Shown: piece after piece, positions 46,732-57,476 of the stretch
Position numbering within the stretch: the first letter of the stretch is position 1
How the letters are laid out: every line of letters starts with the position of its first letter
Assembly (NCBI RefSeq): GCF_021535135.1
Contig: NZ_CP091036.1
Span: forward strand, 1,922,001 to 1,986,000
Reading direction: 5' to 3'
Origin: Antarcticibacterium sp. 1MA-6-2
GTDB lineage: Bacteria > Bacteroidota > Bacteroidia > Flavobacteriales > Flavobacteriaceae
Length of the DNA: 64,000 bases
The notes under the pieces: generated by a model
Told to the model about the DNA's origin: nothing
The model's input: the letters and a program-made list of their open reading frames with translations, nothing else
The model's database searches: none
Position numbers and translations under genes: made by a program

Positions 46732-46767
46732 TAGATATTTTTCTACATTTACACAAAGCCTTAAAAT

Positions 46768-47542
46768 TTGGATTTTTTAAACCTGCGCATCCTCGATATT
46801 GTTGACATTGTATTTGTAGCACTACTGCTGTTCTACCTGTATAAACTGGTAAAAGGAACGGTTGCCGTCAATATTTTTGTTGGGATTGTAATTATATATC
46901 TCATTGGTAAACTCACCCAATTGCTGCAAATGGAAATGCTCAGCAGCGTTTTGGGAGAATTTATAGGGGTGGGAATGTTTGCTCTCATTGTGGTTTTTCA
47001 ACAGGAGATAAGAAAATTTCTTCTTATGATAGGTTCCACGAACTTTACCCAACGCCGAAAGTTTTTCAGGCAATTAAGGTTTGTTAAAGACGACACCCAA
47101 ATAGCTACCAATGTCAATGCTATTGTAGGAGCCTGTGAAGCTATGGGTCGCAACTTTACAGGAGCTCTAATTATCATTGAAAAAAGCATGGCCCTGGATT
47201 TCGTGAAAAATACCGGGGATAATATGAATATAGAACTTAACCAACCCATCATCGAATCCATATTCCACAAAAACGGACCCCTACATGATGGCGCAATGAT
47301 CATTGAGGACAATAAAATAACTGCAACGAGAGTAATTTTACCAGTTTCCAACGACCGTACCATTCCTCTAAGATTTGGGCTTAGGCACCGTGCAGCTGTA
47401 GGAATTACTGAGAAAACTGATGCCCTCGCACTGGTAGTGAGTGAAGAAACTTAGCCAAATATCCTTTATTAAGGATGCGGAATTCGTGATTTTTGAAGAT
47501 ACTGAAGAGCTTATCGCAAAACTGAAAGAAGATCTTACCTAG
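46768..47542 (+). CDS. cdaA: Diadenylate cyclase CdaA, one frameshift
   Basis: Membrane-bound cyclase making c-di-AMP, about 257 residues. Two to three N-terminal membrane helices (VDIVFVALLLFYLYKLVKG, IFVGIVIIYLIGKLTQLL, GVGMFALIVVFQQEIRKF) precede the DAC domain with GPLHDGAMII (DGA) and RFGLRHRAAVGITE (RHR). The frame breaks at 47449-47455 (ACTTAGC); ACTGGC restores EETGQISFIKDAEF. The start is probably the TTG at 46768, giving MDFLNLRILDI. An unaltered ACTGGT lies inside this same gene (46846-46851). The end overlaps the convergent ABC-exporter gene by four bases. Confidence 0.9.
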
Positions 47543-49306
47543 ACCGATTCTTCTGCCATAAACTGTACTTCGTATAGATTTTTGTAATACCCGTTTTGAA
47601 GTTTAAGCAACTCCTTATGAGTTCCCATTTCCACAATTTTTCCGGCATCCATCACGAGGATCTTATCTGCTTTTTTAATTGTTGCCAGCCTGTGCGCGAT
47701 CACTATTGACGTTCGTCCTTCAGTAATCTTATCGGTCGCATCCTGGATCAATTGTTCGCTGTAAGAGTCTACCGAGGAAGTAGCCTCGTCCAAAACAAGA
47801 ATACTGGGATTACTCACATAGGCCCGCAGGAAAGAAATAAGCTGCCGTTGACCCGAAGATAGCATTACTCCCCTCTCCTTTACATTATAATGGTAGCCAT
47901 TCGGCAAACTGGAAATGAATTCGTGAACGCCAATCTCCTTTGCAGCACTTATCACATCTTCTTCAGTAACATTGGGATTGTGAAGGGTGATGTTGTTCAG
48001 GATTGTATCGGCGAAAAGAAAAACGTTCTGCAGGACCACAGCTATTTCAGCTCTTAAAGTTTTTAAGGTGATGTCTTTAATATCGATACCGTCAACCATA
48101 ATTTTACCGCTGTTGATTTCATAGAACCTGTTGAGTAAATTAATTACAGTACTTTTTCCTGCCCCGGTAGCACCTACAATTGCTATGGTTTCTCCTTCAT
48201 TGGCTTTGAAAGACACTCCTTTTAAAACTTCTTCAGCTTCATCATAACCAAACCGCACCTCTCGAAATTCTATCTCTCCTTTTAGATGGTCTATTTCAGT
48301 GGTTCCAACATCGGCAATACTTTCCTGAGTATCTAAAATTCCGAAGACCCTGTTTGCAGCGACCATACCCATTTGCAGAGTATTGAACTTATCAGCAATC
48401 TGCCTTAGAGGCCTAAAGAGCATTTGGGCAAGTTCAATGAACATTATTATAATACCAAGACTTAAAGCATCGCTTTCAACCACTCTTAAACCTCCATACC
48501 ATACAATAAGACCTATGGTTATAGAAGTTGACATTTCTGCAATGGGAAAGAAAATCGAGTTGTACCACACGGTTCTTACCCACGCCTTTTTATGCTTGTT
48601 GTTTATCTCCCTAAAATTCTCATACTCTACCTTTTCTCTTGTGAAAAGCTGCACGATCTTCATTCCTGAAATTCGCTCCTGTACAAAAGTATTGAGATTG
48701 GCTACCTGATTTCTTACATCCTCAAAAGCGATCTTCATTTTTTTCTGAAAGACCCTGGTGGCATAAAGAATGAAAGGCATTACTGTTAGAACCAGTAAAG
48801 TGAGCTGCCAACTGTTATAGAACATGAAACCAAGAATGACCAGCATTTTCAAAAGATCACTGGCTATTACAAATAAACCTTCACTAAAAATACTGGCAAT
48901 AGTTTCAATATCACTCACCGCACGGGTGACCAGCCTTCCCACCGCCGACTTATCGAAATACTTCATCTTAAACTGAAGCTATGTGCTGGAAAAGGTTCAC
49001 CCTGAGATCCCTTATCACTTCCTGCCCAAGCCAGTTGGCATAATAAATAAACAGGAACTGGAATATTACTTCCAGGATAAGGGCCACAAACATTAATGTG
49101 ATATAGTAAACAAGGTTTTCCCCATCCTGAGGAACTATAGAGTCATCTATGGTTATTTGTAGAAGGTATGGCCGTGCGACAGCAAAAAAGGATAATAAAA
49201 TAGCAGCAACAGCCACAAAATAGAAGGTCCATTTGTATGGGTTGGTATATTTAAGCAACCTCCTGAAGAGGGTCATATCAAAAGCATTTCCTGTCCCTGT
49301 AGCCAT
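47539..49306 (-). CDS. ABC exporter (MsbA-like fused permease-ATPase), one frameshift
   Basis: Half-transporter of about 588 residues. Six-helix membrane domain, then NBD with IVGATGAGKSTVINLLNRFY (Walker A), VMLSSGQRQLISFLRAY (signature, LSSGQ in place of LSGGQ) and VLDEATSSVDSYSE (Walker B). The frame breaks at about 48968-48982; one base extra in TCAGTTTAAG, where TCATTTAAG restores HIASFKMKYFDKSAVGRL. It begins two bases after the truA stop on the same strand. Lipid or drug export is probable, exact substrate unknown. Confidence 0.85.
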
Positions 49307-50054
49307 TTATTTCTTTACGATCGATTCCGGGTATTCTATTCCTGTTAAAAATAATCCTTTTGCGGGAACTGAGGTTCCTGCATTTTGCCTGTCTCTGCTC
49401 TTAATAATAGTGTGTAATTCCTCCACCTTCATTTTACCCAGTCCAATTTCCAGTAAAGTTCCAACTATTGCTCTAACCATATTCCTCAGAAATCTGTCGG
49501 CAGTAATATTAAAAACAAGCCTGTCATTCTCCTCCTGCCAAACCGCAGTTCTAATCTCACAATTATAAGTTTTTACATCGGTTTTAGATTTAGAAAAACA
49601 CTTAAAATCCTTATAATGTTTTAATATCTCTGCCGCCCGGTTCATCTCCTCTATGTCCAGTTCATTTTTCACATAATGAGCGGTTTCATAAAGAAACGGA
49701 TCTTTATACTTTACAACCTGATATCTGTAGCTCCTGCTAACGGCATCAAACCGGGCATGTGCTTCTGCAGATACAGCAAAAACGCGGTAAATCGCTATAT
49801 CTGCTAAGTAGAACAGAATTTAGTTTATATATAAAATTTTCTTTTTCTAATAATTCTTCAGTATCAAAATGAATGAAATATTGGGTTGCATGAACGCCTG
49901 TATCTGTTCGCCCCGCTCCAACTACAGGAGTTTCAGCCTGCAGGATAGTGTAAAGGGCGTTCTCCAGTTTTTCCTGAACCGTAATTGCATTCGGCTGCCG
50001 TTGCCATCCAAAATAAGCCTTCCCATTATAAGCCAGCTCCAAAAAATATCTCAA
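49307..50054 (-). CDS. truA: tRNA pseudouridine synthase TruA, one frameshift
   Basis: Enzyme modifying uridines 38-40 of tRNA, about 248 residues. YNGKAYFGWQRQP, VVGAGRTDTGVHATQYFIHF (catalytic Asp) and RFLRNMVRAIVGTLLEIGLG are visible. The frame breaks at 49803-49809 (minus ACTTAGC); ACTGGC restores SVLLADIAIYRVFAV. It starts at the ATG giving MRYFLELAYNGK and is followed two bases later by the ABC-exporter gene. Confidence 0.93.
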
Positions 50055-50199
50055 TGTAAATTGATACTTTTATGTGATTAAAAGAATACCTGCAAAGATA
50101 CATCAAACTTGATAACCCACAGCGGGATGTTCCGGGGAGATTGTTTAACACAGTTGAGAAAGACTATACAGCGCACTTTTAAACTGAAAAAGAATTAAA

Positions 50200-50706
50200 A
50201 TGAAAAAGATACTATTGTTGAGTGACACGCATGGCTATATAGATGATCGCATTCTTCATTATGCGGGAGAAGCCGATGAAGTGTGGCATGCAGGAGACAT
50301 TGGAGACATAGAAGTGGCAGAAAAGTTGAAACAGGTGAAGCCTTTTAAAGCTGTATACGGCAATATTGACGGACACGAAGTAAGAAAGGAATTTCCTTTA
50401 AACCAGCGGTTTTTATGCGAAGAATTAGATGTGTGGATTACTCATATTGGGGGATATCCTAATAAATATTCTCCCGCAGTCAAAGAGGAAATTAGGGCGA
50501 ATACTCCCAACTTATTTATTTCTGGACATTCTCATATCTTAAAAGTGATGAACGACAAAAACCTGAAATTACTCCATATGAACCCCGGCGCAGCAGGCGT
50601 CTATGGTTTTCATAAAAAACGTACGATGTTGAGATTTAAAGTTAATGGAAAGGATATTACCGATCTGGAAGTAATTGAGTTGGGAGAAAAGGGGAAGAAG
50701 GTTTGA
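50200..50706 (+). CDS. yfcE: YfcE/MJ0936-family metallophosphoesterase
   Basis: A 168-residue binuclear-metal phosphodiesterase. The motifs are LLSDTHGY (DxH), WHAGDIGD (GD), VYGNIDGHE (GNxD; GNxDxx), ITHIGGYP and ISGHSHI (GHxH). It is intact and compact, the usual length. It hydrolyses phosphodiesters; the physiological substrate is uncertain. Confidence 0.92.
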   Translation: MKKILLLSDTHGYIDDRILHYAGEADEVWHAGDIGDIEVAEKLKQVKPFKAVYGNIDGHEVRKEFPLNQRFLCEELDVWITHIGGYPNKYSPAVKEEIRANTPNLFISGHSHILKVMNDKNLKLLHMNPGAAGVYGFHKKRTMLRFKVNGKDITDLEVIELGEKGKKV

Positions 50707-50772
50707 GGTCCTAAGGTTTGAAGTTTAAGGTTTAAAAGAGGCGAGAATCAAGAGGCAAGATTCAAGAGGCAA

Positions 50773-51075
50773 GAGAAGTTGGAAGTCGGAAGTTGGAAGA
50801 TGGAAGATGGAAGTTGGAAGATGGAAGATGGAAGTCGGAAGTTGGAAGTTGGAAGTCGGAAGTTGGAAGTTGGATGTTGGAAGTCGGAAGTTGGAAGTCG
50901 GAAGTTGGAAGTTGGAAGTTGGAAGATGGAAGATGGAAGTTGGAAGCTGGAAGTCGGAAGTTGAAAGTCGGAAGTCGGAAGTCGGAAGTCGGAAGTTGGA
51001 AGTTGGAAGTTGGAAGTTGGAAGTTGGAAGTTGGGAGTTGGAAGTCGGAAGTCGGAAAATGGAAGATGGAGGTTT
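50773..51075. repeat. Heptanucleotide minisatellite (GGAAGTT/GGAAGTC/GGAAGAT)
   Basis: About 300 bp of tandem 7-mers, consensus GGAAGWY, with units TTGGAAG, TCGGAAG and GATGGAA variants arranged in higher-order runs. Because 7 is not a multiple of 3, all frames stay open and give apparent LPTSNFQ-type proteins that are not genes. It lies between yfcE and the DUF4293 terminator. A repeat of this form is prone to slippage, so its length probably varies between strains. Confidence 0.95.
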
Positions 51076-51165
51076 GGAAGTTAAAAAGGTAGTAAAATTT
51101 ACCCCGTCCTGCGGACACTTCTCCAGAGGAGGGGAATGAAAACTCCCCCTTTGGGGGGAATAAAA

Positions 51166-51193
51166 AAAACCCAAAGCTTTCACTTTGGGTTTT
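51166..51193 (-). terminator. Terminator of the DUF4293 gene
   Basis: AAAACCCAAAG (51166-51176) pairs with CTTTGGGTTTT (51183-51193); a minus-strand run of eight T follows. It begins 32 bp past the DUF4293 stop and separates it from the minisatellite. Confidence 0.85.
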
Positions 51194-51224
51194 CTACGCA
51201 CTAATAACACTAAGATAATTAAGG

Positions 51225-51634
51225 CTATCGAAATCGGTCTGCAGATTTTACGAGATCTTCATCCTTTTTTATGGCCTTATTGGCCAGCACTAAAAAAACG
51301 ATAGAAAGAACAGGAATAAACATCCCAATACCTTTCTCAGAGATTTGCATCTCTCCAGGTACAGTTAGCAACCAATACACGAAAACTCCTAGCAAAATAA
51401 AGTTTAATAATATATTGACCCGCCCCAGTACAAACTGAAGCTTTCTGTTTTTGAATAAAAATATTGTTACCAAAGATAACACGGCCGATCCCAAAAAAAG
51501 GGCGAGGGCCAAAAGAACATCTTCAACGTAAATAGCTGCCCGGCCTCATTGCTCCACAAAGAAACAAAAAATATTAGAACTCCACTTAAAAGAAAAGCAA
51601 TTAATAAATATATAGTCTGGATTCGCTGGATCAT
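51225..51634 (-). CDS. DUF4293 membrane protein, one frameshift
   Basis: Four-helix membrane protein of about 136 residues, DUF4293. The start MIQRIQTIYLLIAFLLSGVL is diagnostic. The frame breaks near 51539-51543, three G on the minus strand in place of four; correction gives NEAGAAIYVEDVLLALALFL. Then VLSLVTIFLFKNRKLQFVLG and NILLNFILLGVFVYWLL follow. It is usually located near rho in flavobacteria, as here (divergent, 199 bp). Confidence 0.85.
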
Positions 51635-51832
51635 AGTAAAACCACAATTTGGGCAACAAAAATAAGTGTTTCTTTTTATTTAAGGTGTTCAAAAATTTAA
51701 AATAATGTTGTATTATTGCAATAAGAATTCGTAACCAATTCAATGTAGGTTACTTAAGACTTCATTTTTTCTTCGATTCTTCATCGGGAATTTTACAACA
51801 AAACAACTACAAACTTATTCTCAATACAATTC

Positions 51833-53713
51833 ATGTTTGAAATTTCAGAATTAAAAGCTAAGAAGCTGCCTGAGCTTCAGGATATTGCTAAATCTTTAAA
51901 TGTACCCAAGTTTCGCACCCAAAAGAAATTGGACCTTGTGTATCAAATATTAGACTATCAGGCAGCAAACCCTAATAAGGTAAAAGAAGTTCTTAACGAG
52001 GAATCTTCTTCTGATTCTACTCCAAAAGAAACTACTGAAGAAAAAAGCAGTAAAGGAAAACCTGGAGCAGATAGAAGAGGTCAAAAAAAATCCACTTCTA
52101 ACGATCTGCCTAAAAATGACGAGTCCAATAAAGGCTCCAGAGATAATAGCAAGACTGAAGATCCTTCCTCTTCTACCGAAAATGAACAGAAGGATAATCA
52201 AAAAGATTCTTCTTCAGATTCTCCTACTAAAAAAGGAGATGATTCTGCAAAAGATCAGCCTCGCAACAACAGGGACAACCGTAAGGACAATCGGGGAACA
52301 TCTGATCAAAAAGATAACCGCAGAGAGAAATCAGATTCCGGTAAAGACTCAAACAGAGACAACAGAGGAAAATCTGATTCCAATAAAGATTCCGGAAAAG
52401 ACAACCGCAATTCCCGGCAGGATTCTAATAAAGATTCCAGAGGAAATAAACACGATAAAGATTCCCGCAACAATAAACCTACTGACGGGAATAAAGATAA
52501 TCGCAACAGTAACAAACAGCAACAACAACAGGATAACGGCAACAAAAACAACGGTAACCGCGACAACCGTAACAGGTACCGCGAACCCGATTATGAATTT
52601 GACGCTATAATAGAAAGTGAAGGAGTGCTGGACATCATGCAGGATAACTACGGTTTCCTTAGATCTTCAGATTACAACTACCTCTCTTCTCCTGATGATA
52701 TATATGTTTCCCAGTCACAAATTCGTCTTTTCGGATTAAAAACCGGAGATACTGTATTAGGACAAATACGTCCGCCGAAAGAAGGTGAAAAATATTTTCC
52801 TCTTATTAAGATCGTAAAAATTAATGGTCTGGACCCACAGGTGGTAAGAGATCGTATTTCTTTTGAGCACTTAACTCCCCTCTTCCCTAAAGAAAAATTT
52901 AATATTGCTGATAGACAAAGCACCATCTCCACCCGGGTAATGGACCTGTTTTCTCCAATAGGAAAAGGACAAAGAGGAATGATAGTTTCCCAACCTAAAA
53001 CGGGTAAAACAATGTTGCTGAAGGATATTGCCAATGCAATTGCGGCAAACCATCCTGAAGTTTACCAGATTATATTACTTATTGATGAACGTCCTGAAGA
53101 GGTGACAGATATGCAACGCCACGTGAAAGGCGAAGTAGTTGCTTCTACCTTTGACCGGGAAGCTCACGAGCACGTTCGGGTTGCAAATATTGTTCTTGAA
53201 AAAGCAAAGAGAATGGTAGAATGCGGGCACGATGTAGTAATTCTTTTGGATTCTATTACACGGCTTGCCAGAGCATATAACACTGTACAACCTGCCAGCG
53301 GTAAGGTGTTGAGTGGTGGTGTTGATGCCAATGCGCTTCACAAACCCAAACGTTTCTTTGGAGCAGCGAGAAATATTGAAGGAGGAGGATCACTTTCAAT
53401 TATCGCAACCGCACTTACTGATACAGGTTCAAAAATGGACGAAGTTATCTTTGAAGAATTTAAAGGTACCAGTAACATGGAACTTCAATTGGATAGAAAA
53501 ATCGCTAACCGTAGAATTTTCCCTGCGATTGACCTTACTTCCTCAAGTACAAGACGCGATGACCTTCTTCTTGATGAAGCAACTCTACAAAGAATGTGGG
53601 TGATGAGAAAGTATCTTGCCGATATGAATCCTGTTGAGGCAATGGAATTCATCAATGAAAGATTTAAACAAACGAAGAACAACGAAGAATTCCTGATCTC
53701 TATGAACGGGTAA
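51833..53713 (+). CDS. rho: Transcription termination factor Rho with long disordered insert
   Basis: A 626-residue Rho, compared with about 420 in E. coli. The N-terminal helical domain ([20 protein letters not shown]) occupies residues 1-50. Residues about 55-250 are an Asp/Asn/Lys/Ser/Arg-rich disordered insert. The RNA-binding fold follows ([20 protein letters not shown]), then the ATPase with [16 protein letters not shown] (Walker A), [18 protein letters not shown] and [14 protein letters not shown]. The extra length is normal for Bacteroidota. The frame is intact and a strong terminator follows. Confidence 0.97.
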   Translation: MFEISELKAKKLPELQDIAKSLNVPKFRTQKKLDLVYQILDYQAANPNKVKEVLNEESSSDSTPKETTEEKSSKGKPGADRRGQKKSTSNDLPKNDESNKGSRDNSKTEDPSSSTENEQKDNQKDSSSDSPTKKGDDSAKDQPRNNRDNRKDNRGTSDQKDNRREKSDSGKDSNRDNRGKSDSNKDSGKDNRNSRQDSNKDSRGNKHDKDSRNNKPTDGNKDNRNSNKQQQQQDNGNKNNGNRDNRNRYREPDYEFDAIIESEGVLDIMQDNYGFLRSSDYNYLSSPDDIYVSQSQIRLFGLKTGDTVLGQIRPPKEGEKYFPLIKIVKINGLDPQVVRDRISFEHLTPLFPKEKFNIADRQSTISTRVMDLFSPIGKGQRGMIVSQPKTGKTMLLKDIANAIAANHPEVYQIILLIDERPEEVTDMQRHVKGEVVASTFDREAHEHVRVANIVLEKAKRMVECGHDVVILLDSITRLARAYNTVQPASGKVLSGGVDANALHKPKRFFGAARNIEGGGSLSIIATALTDTGSKMDEVIFEEFKGTSNMELQLDRKIANRRIFPAIDLTSSSTRRDDLLLDEATLQRMWVMRKYLADMNPVEAMEFINERFKQTKNNEEFLISMNG

Positions 53714-53736
53714 ATTTCTTCGGAATAAATTCATAC

Positions 53737-53768
53737 AAATCCGGCTGCCAAAACAGCCGGATTTTTTT
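53737..53768 (+). terminator. Rho-gene terminator
   Basis: Perfect 11-bp stem (AAATCCGGCTG 53737-53747 with CAGCCGGATTT 53754-53764) followed by a T run. Confidence 0.92.
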
Positions 53769-53802
53769 ATATTAAGATTTTAAACTCATCCCCCACTCCT
53801 TT

Positions 53803-54507
53803 ATGAAGTATTTTTTCTTTTTAACCATAAGCATTTTAATAGTCTCATGTTCCTCACAACAGGATCTCGGTACACGAGTACTTCATCAAAAACCGAAAAT
53901 TTATCTTGACGAATACGGAAATAAATTAAAAGAAAATGAATTTCAGGAAAGGTGGAGGAACAAGGAAAACAACCTCACAAGATGGGACTACGGCACCAGT
54001 GACAGTGGCAGAGTAGCTAAATTGGTAGGTCCAATTTATTCCAGGCATTTCGCCACATACTCCGACTTAAAGGAAAAGTTACAAATCCTTACTGGCAGAA
54101 ACTTTCCAGATGATGCTACTTTTCTTTTAGACTACACCTACAAAGATGACCTGTGCTCTGAATCCTTTCCTAACAATTGGAACAAAGCCCAGATAAAGCG
54201 AAGAAAGTCTTTTACTTCCGAATGGAAAACTTCTATCGAAAAAGAATACGACAATGTTATAGTATTTCACTTTTTTGAAGAAGGAATTCCTCTTAAAAAT
54301 GATATTGCTTCGCCTGATGAATACTACTTCCAGGACCTAAAAAACTTTCTTAAAAGCAATATGTTCCTAACTCCAAGTCTTTGTGGTTCCATTGCTCTAA
54401 TTAAACCTGGCGGGCAGATTTTAGTAAGGAATGGTGAATACCCTACAGAGTTTATGGCTCAACATTTACGTCCTGAAAACTGGAAGCTATTTTTTCCTCA
54501 GGAATAA
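53803..54507 (+). CDS. Hypothetical lipoprotein
   Basis: A 234-residue protein with a lipoprotein signal (MKYFFFLTISILIVSCSSQQ, lipobox LIVSC). The mature part contains NLTRWDYGTSDSGRVAKLVG and NLTG-like LQILTGRNFPDDATFLLDYT. No catalytic motif is visible and I do not recognise the family. It ends one base before the convergent gldC gene. Confidence 0.7.
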   Translation: MKYFFFLTISILIVSCSSQQDLGTRVLHQKPKIYLDEYGNKLKENEFQERWRNKENNLTRWDYGTSDSGRVAKLVGPIYSRHFATYSDLKEKLQILTGRNFPDDATFLLDYTYKDDLCSESFPNNWNKAQIKRRKSFTSEWKTSIEKEYDNVIVFHFFEEGIPLKNDIASPDEYYFQDLKNFLKSNMFLTPSLCGSIALIKPGGQILVRNGEYPTEFMAQHLRPENWKLFFPQE

Positions 54508-54846
54508 CTACTTCTTTATAAGTTCCATCTTTTCTGCAAAGTAATCGCAGAAGTCCTTCATGGTAGCCGTCATTTTTTCATCTTGTGTTGCGCGATTAAA
54601 AGTGTCACTCATTGCAACTAGAGTTTGGTGAAAAAACTTTTTCATTTCATCTACAGGCATGTCCTTCGTCCATAGATCAATACGCAAAGTCTCTTTCGCA
54701 TTGCTGTCCCACATTGATAGCAACATTGCTTTTGCTTCCTCTTTATATACATCTCCATCTTCTGCACTCCAAAACAATGCCTCAGGCACTCGATTCTCAT
54801 CCAGTAAAACTTCTATATTGATTTCCGATTTTTTGAATTCTGCCAT
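54508..54846 (-). CDS. gldC: Gliding motility protein GldC
   Basis: A 112-residue cytoplasmic protein required for efficient gliding and type IX secretion in Flavobacterium. The sequence has SEINIEVLLDENRVPEALFW, then DGDVYKEEAKAMLLSMWDSN and RIDLWTKDMPVDEMKKFFHQ, all typical. It overlaps the gldB stop at TAATG, so translation is coupled. Confidence 0.95.
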   Translation of the reverse strand: MAEFKKSEINIEVLLDENRVPEALFWSAEDGDVYKEEAKAMLLSMWDSNAKETLRIDLWTKDMPVDEMKKFFHQTLVAMSDTFNRATQDEKMTATMKDFCDYFAEKMELIKK

Positions 54847-55807
54847 TATTTCCTCGGTTTATAATTTGATTGTTTAAATATTTCTTCTGCAGGGGCATTT
54901 AAAATTTTCTGCAAGTCAGCACCCGTGCGGTCTTTATACTGCCTTAGCATTTGACATCCTATATAATGCCCCAGCATTGCGGGGGTTTCATTGTCCAGTT
55001 CCAGGTAAAATTTTGAAAAAGGTGCAGGGAATAAAAATCTTGACTGCAGTTCGGTATCATTGCTGAAAAGCAACTCTCTCTCTACAAAGTATCTCCATAC
55101 CTGCTCTTCATTTTCTTTCGCCCATTGAATCTCTTCGGAAGTGTATCCAATTTTCTCAGAATCATCTACTTCCGGCAACCACAAGTCTTTAAGGTAGAGA
55201 ATTTTTCCGTAGTAGATCATATGCTCCAAAAACATCCTGGATTGTGGTTTGGGCACAAATTTTTCAGCATATTCACCTAAGCAACATCGGGAAGGATTTG
55301 ATTTCTTTGAAAATTCTTTTTGAGATATTCCTGTATGCCAATATAAAACCCATGATCTTCTCCCAGGTAGGTGTCCAGAGAGATAAATAAATAAGGCTCG
55401 GCCAATAATACCTTGTTTCTGTAATCTACTTCTGAAGTAAGAGTAATCACTGTAGGAGGTTGAAACTGCGGAAAATAATATTCTATATGCTGAAACAGGC
55501 TGTGAAGTTTATCTTCTTCAGCTGAAAAATCGGGAAATTCTTTTCCCACTTCCGTATTTAACTCCTGCTGAATGGTATCGTTTATCCGGGCAATCCAAAT
55601 GCTATCAGAAAATCTTTCAGGAAATAAAAAAGGGTACTTTTGTTTTAAAGCTGGAAATTCCTGCGGACTAACATCTGCAAATTCTCTATCAAACCTAATA
55701 ACATCAAATTCCACGTTTATCTTCTCTATTTCCTTTTCTACTTTAGACTCTTCATTACAGGAAATAAGCAGGACAGCAAGAACAAAATATAATAGTTTCC
55801 TATTCAT
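54846..55807 (-). CDS. gldB: Gliding motility lipoprotein GldB, one frameshift
   Basis: Lipoprotein of about 320 residues required for gliding and type IX secretion. The signal is MNRKLLYFVLAVLLISCNEE (lipobox LISC). KINVEFDVIRFDREFADVSP and FPALKQKYPFLFPER are typical. The frame breaks at 55275-55282 (minus GCTTAGGT); GCTGGT restores LPDVAGEYAEKFVPKPQSRM. The C-terminus LGHYIGCQMLRQYKDRTGAD is conserved. The gldB-gldC order next to nadE is standard. Confidence 0.93.
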
Positions 55808-55913
55808 TAGAATTTATTGTGAAGCCTTTAACGCAGGGCACTTTTATTAATTATCTATTCATGCTAAATTTGTTTGCAAAGGTATTACTTACAAATTGAA
55901 ACACCCAAACAAT

Positions 55914-56715
55914 ATGCAAACGGAAAAAGTAGTAAACCACATAGTGGACTGGTTAAAAGAATATGCAACCAATTCCAATACTAATGGCTTTGTTCTTGGA
56001 ATAAGTGGTGGAATTGATTCTGCTGTTGTTTCTGCACTTTGTGCCAAAACAGGTATGAGAACATTATGCGTTGAAATGCCCATACACCAGCAGGCAAGCC
56101 AGGTTTCCAGAGCAGAAAAACATATTCAATTTTTAAAAGAGCATTTCGCAAATGTGAGTAACCTGGTAGTTGATCTCACTCCTGTTTTTGAGGAGTTCAA
56201 AACAGCGGCACCACAAGCTTCTGAAAGCCCGAACCTGGACCTTTCCCTTGCTAATACCCGGGCCCGGTTGCGTATGACCACCCTCTATTATTTCGCCGGA
56301 TTACATGGCTATTTGGTAGCTAGGTACAGGAAATAAAGTTGAGGATTTTGGTGTAGGATTTTTCACCAAATACGGAGATGGCGGAGTGGACCTTAGCCCC
56401 ATTGCAGATTTGATGAAGAGTGAGGTTTATGAAATAGCACGTTACCTTAAATTAAATCCTGAGATTATTGAGGCAAAACCTACCGATGGACTCTTTGAAG
56501 ATAGCCCCAGCGATGAGGAACAAATGGGCGCCAGCTATGATGAACTGGAATGGGCTATGAGAGTAAGTGAAGAGGGTAAAGTATTATCTGATTTTGAAGG
56601 AAGAAAAGCTGAAGTTTTTAAAATATATAAGAGCCGCCATTCCGCTAATTTGCATAAAATAAATCCGATTCCTGTTTGTAAAATACCCGTTCATCTTAAA
56701 AAGGAAGCCTTTTAA
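55914..56715 (+). CDS. nadE: NH3-dependent NAD+ synthetase, one frameshift
   Basis: NadE of about 266 residues, last step of NAD synthesis. The PP-loop is VLGISGGIDSAVVSALC. ANTRARLRMTTLYYFAG leads to VAGTGNKVEDFGVGFFTKYG after correcting 56319-56325 (GCTAGGT; GCTGGT). DGGVDLSPIADLMKSEVYEI and KPTDGLFEDSPSDEEQMGAS complete the site. I chose the ATG at 55914; an upstream TTG at 55896 is less probable. It is divergent from gldB. Confidence 0.93.
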
Positions 56716-56837
56716 CGAATATTTCCTACGAGCATTAGAATTGCAGTTTTTATCATTTAATTTAGGTTATTCAATTTACTAACCATACTAAATTGCATTG
56801 CCCTACCTACTGTGATTTTTAGTGTTAATGAGGCTTT

Positions 56838-57476
56838 ATGAGTACAATACTATTAGCAGACCACCATCCAATTACGAGAGTGGGCATCACTTCTTTATTG
56901 AGTCAAAATGACGATCTTGAGGTAATAGGCAATGTTACCAGCGCACAGGAACTTTTCAAATTTCTTAAAAATAAAATTCCCGATGTACTGGTAATGGAAA
57001 TCGATCTTCCGGAAATCAATGGGATAACAGCCTTGCGTACGATAAAAACGCAATTCCCCGGCACTAAAATGCTTATTTTTAGTTGTCATCCCGAGGAAAT
57101 GTATGCCATAAGCGCAATAAAAGCAGGAGCCTCCGGCTACCTTTCAAAAACGGTCTCTACAGAAAATCTTCAACAGGCTATACAACAGGTCGCCCGCGGT
57201 GGAATTTACCTGAACAAGAATATTACCGAGAAAATTAACTCAGGCGTTTCTCACGGCAATGGGCTAATTTCTAAATTCAAAAAACTTTCTACCAGGGAAG
57301 CTGAAGTTTTAAATATGCTTGCTACAGGTAAGAGAAATAAAGAAATAGCTGAGGCTTTGGATATAAATGAAAAAACTGTGAGCACCTATAAAACAAGGTT
57401 ACTTAAAAAATTAAAGGTAGATAACCTGGCTGACCTAATTCACCAGACCAGACTGCTGCAGTTACGTACTACATAA
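56838..57476 (+). CDS. NarL/LuxR-type response regulator
   Basis: A 212-residue regulator. The receiver domain has LLADHHPITRVGI, but the phospho-acceptor region reads LVMEIDLPEINGI: an acidic Glu precedes Ile-Asp, so the usual Asp is shifted or replaced by Glu54. Lysine is in YLSKTVST. The LuxR HTH is LSTREAEVLNMLATGKRNKE and NEKTVSTYKTRLLKKLKV. The atypical receiver might not be phosphorylated. No kinase is adjacent. It converges on dnaG with an 8-bp overlap. Confidence 0.85.
   Translation: MSTILLADHHPITRVGITSLLSQNDDLEVIGNVTSAQELFKFLKNKIPDVLVMEIDLPEINGITALRTIKTQFPGTKMLIFSCHPEEMYAISAIKAGASGYLSKTVSTENLQQAIQQVARGGIYLNKNITEKINSGVSHGNGLISKFKKLSTREAEVLNMLATGKRNKEIAEALDINEKTVSTYKTRLLKKLKVDNLADLIHQTRLLQLRTT

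Noticed and set aside
50773..51075. CRISPR array
   Set aside because: The repeat is a contiguous 7-bp tandem without spacers, and no cas genes are present.
50725..51210. Several open frames on both strands inside the heptamer repeat
   Set aside because: They are forced by the 7-bp repeat unit, have LPTSNFQ-type or GSWKLEV-type repeated composition in all frames, and have no start or context of a gene.
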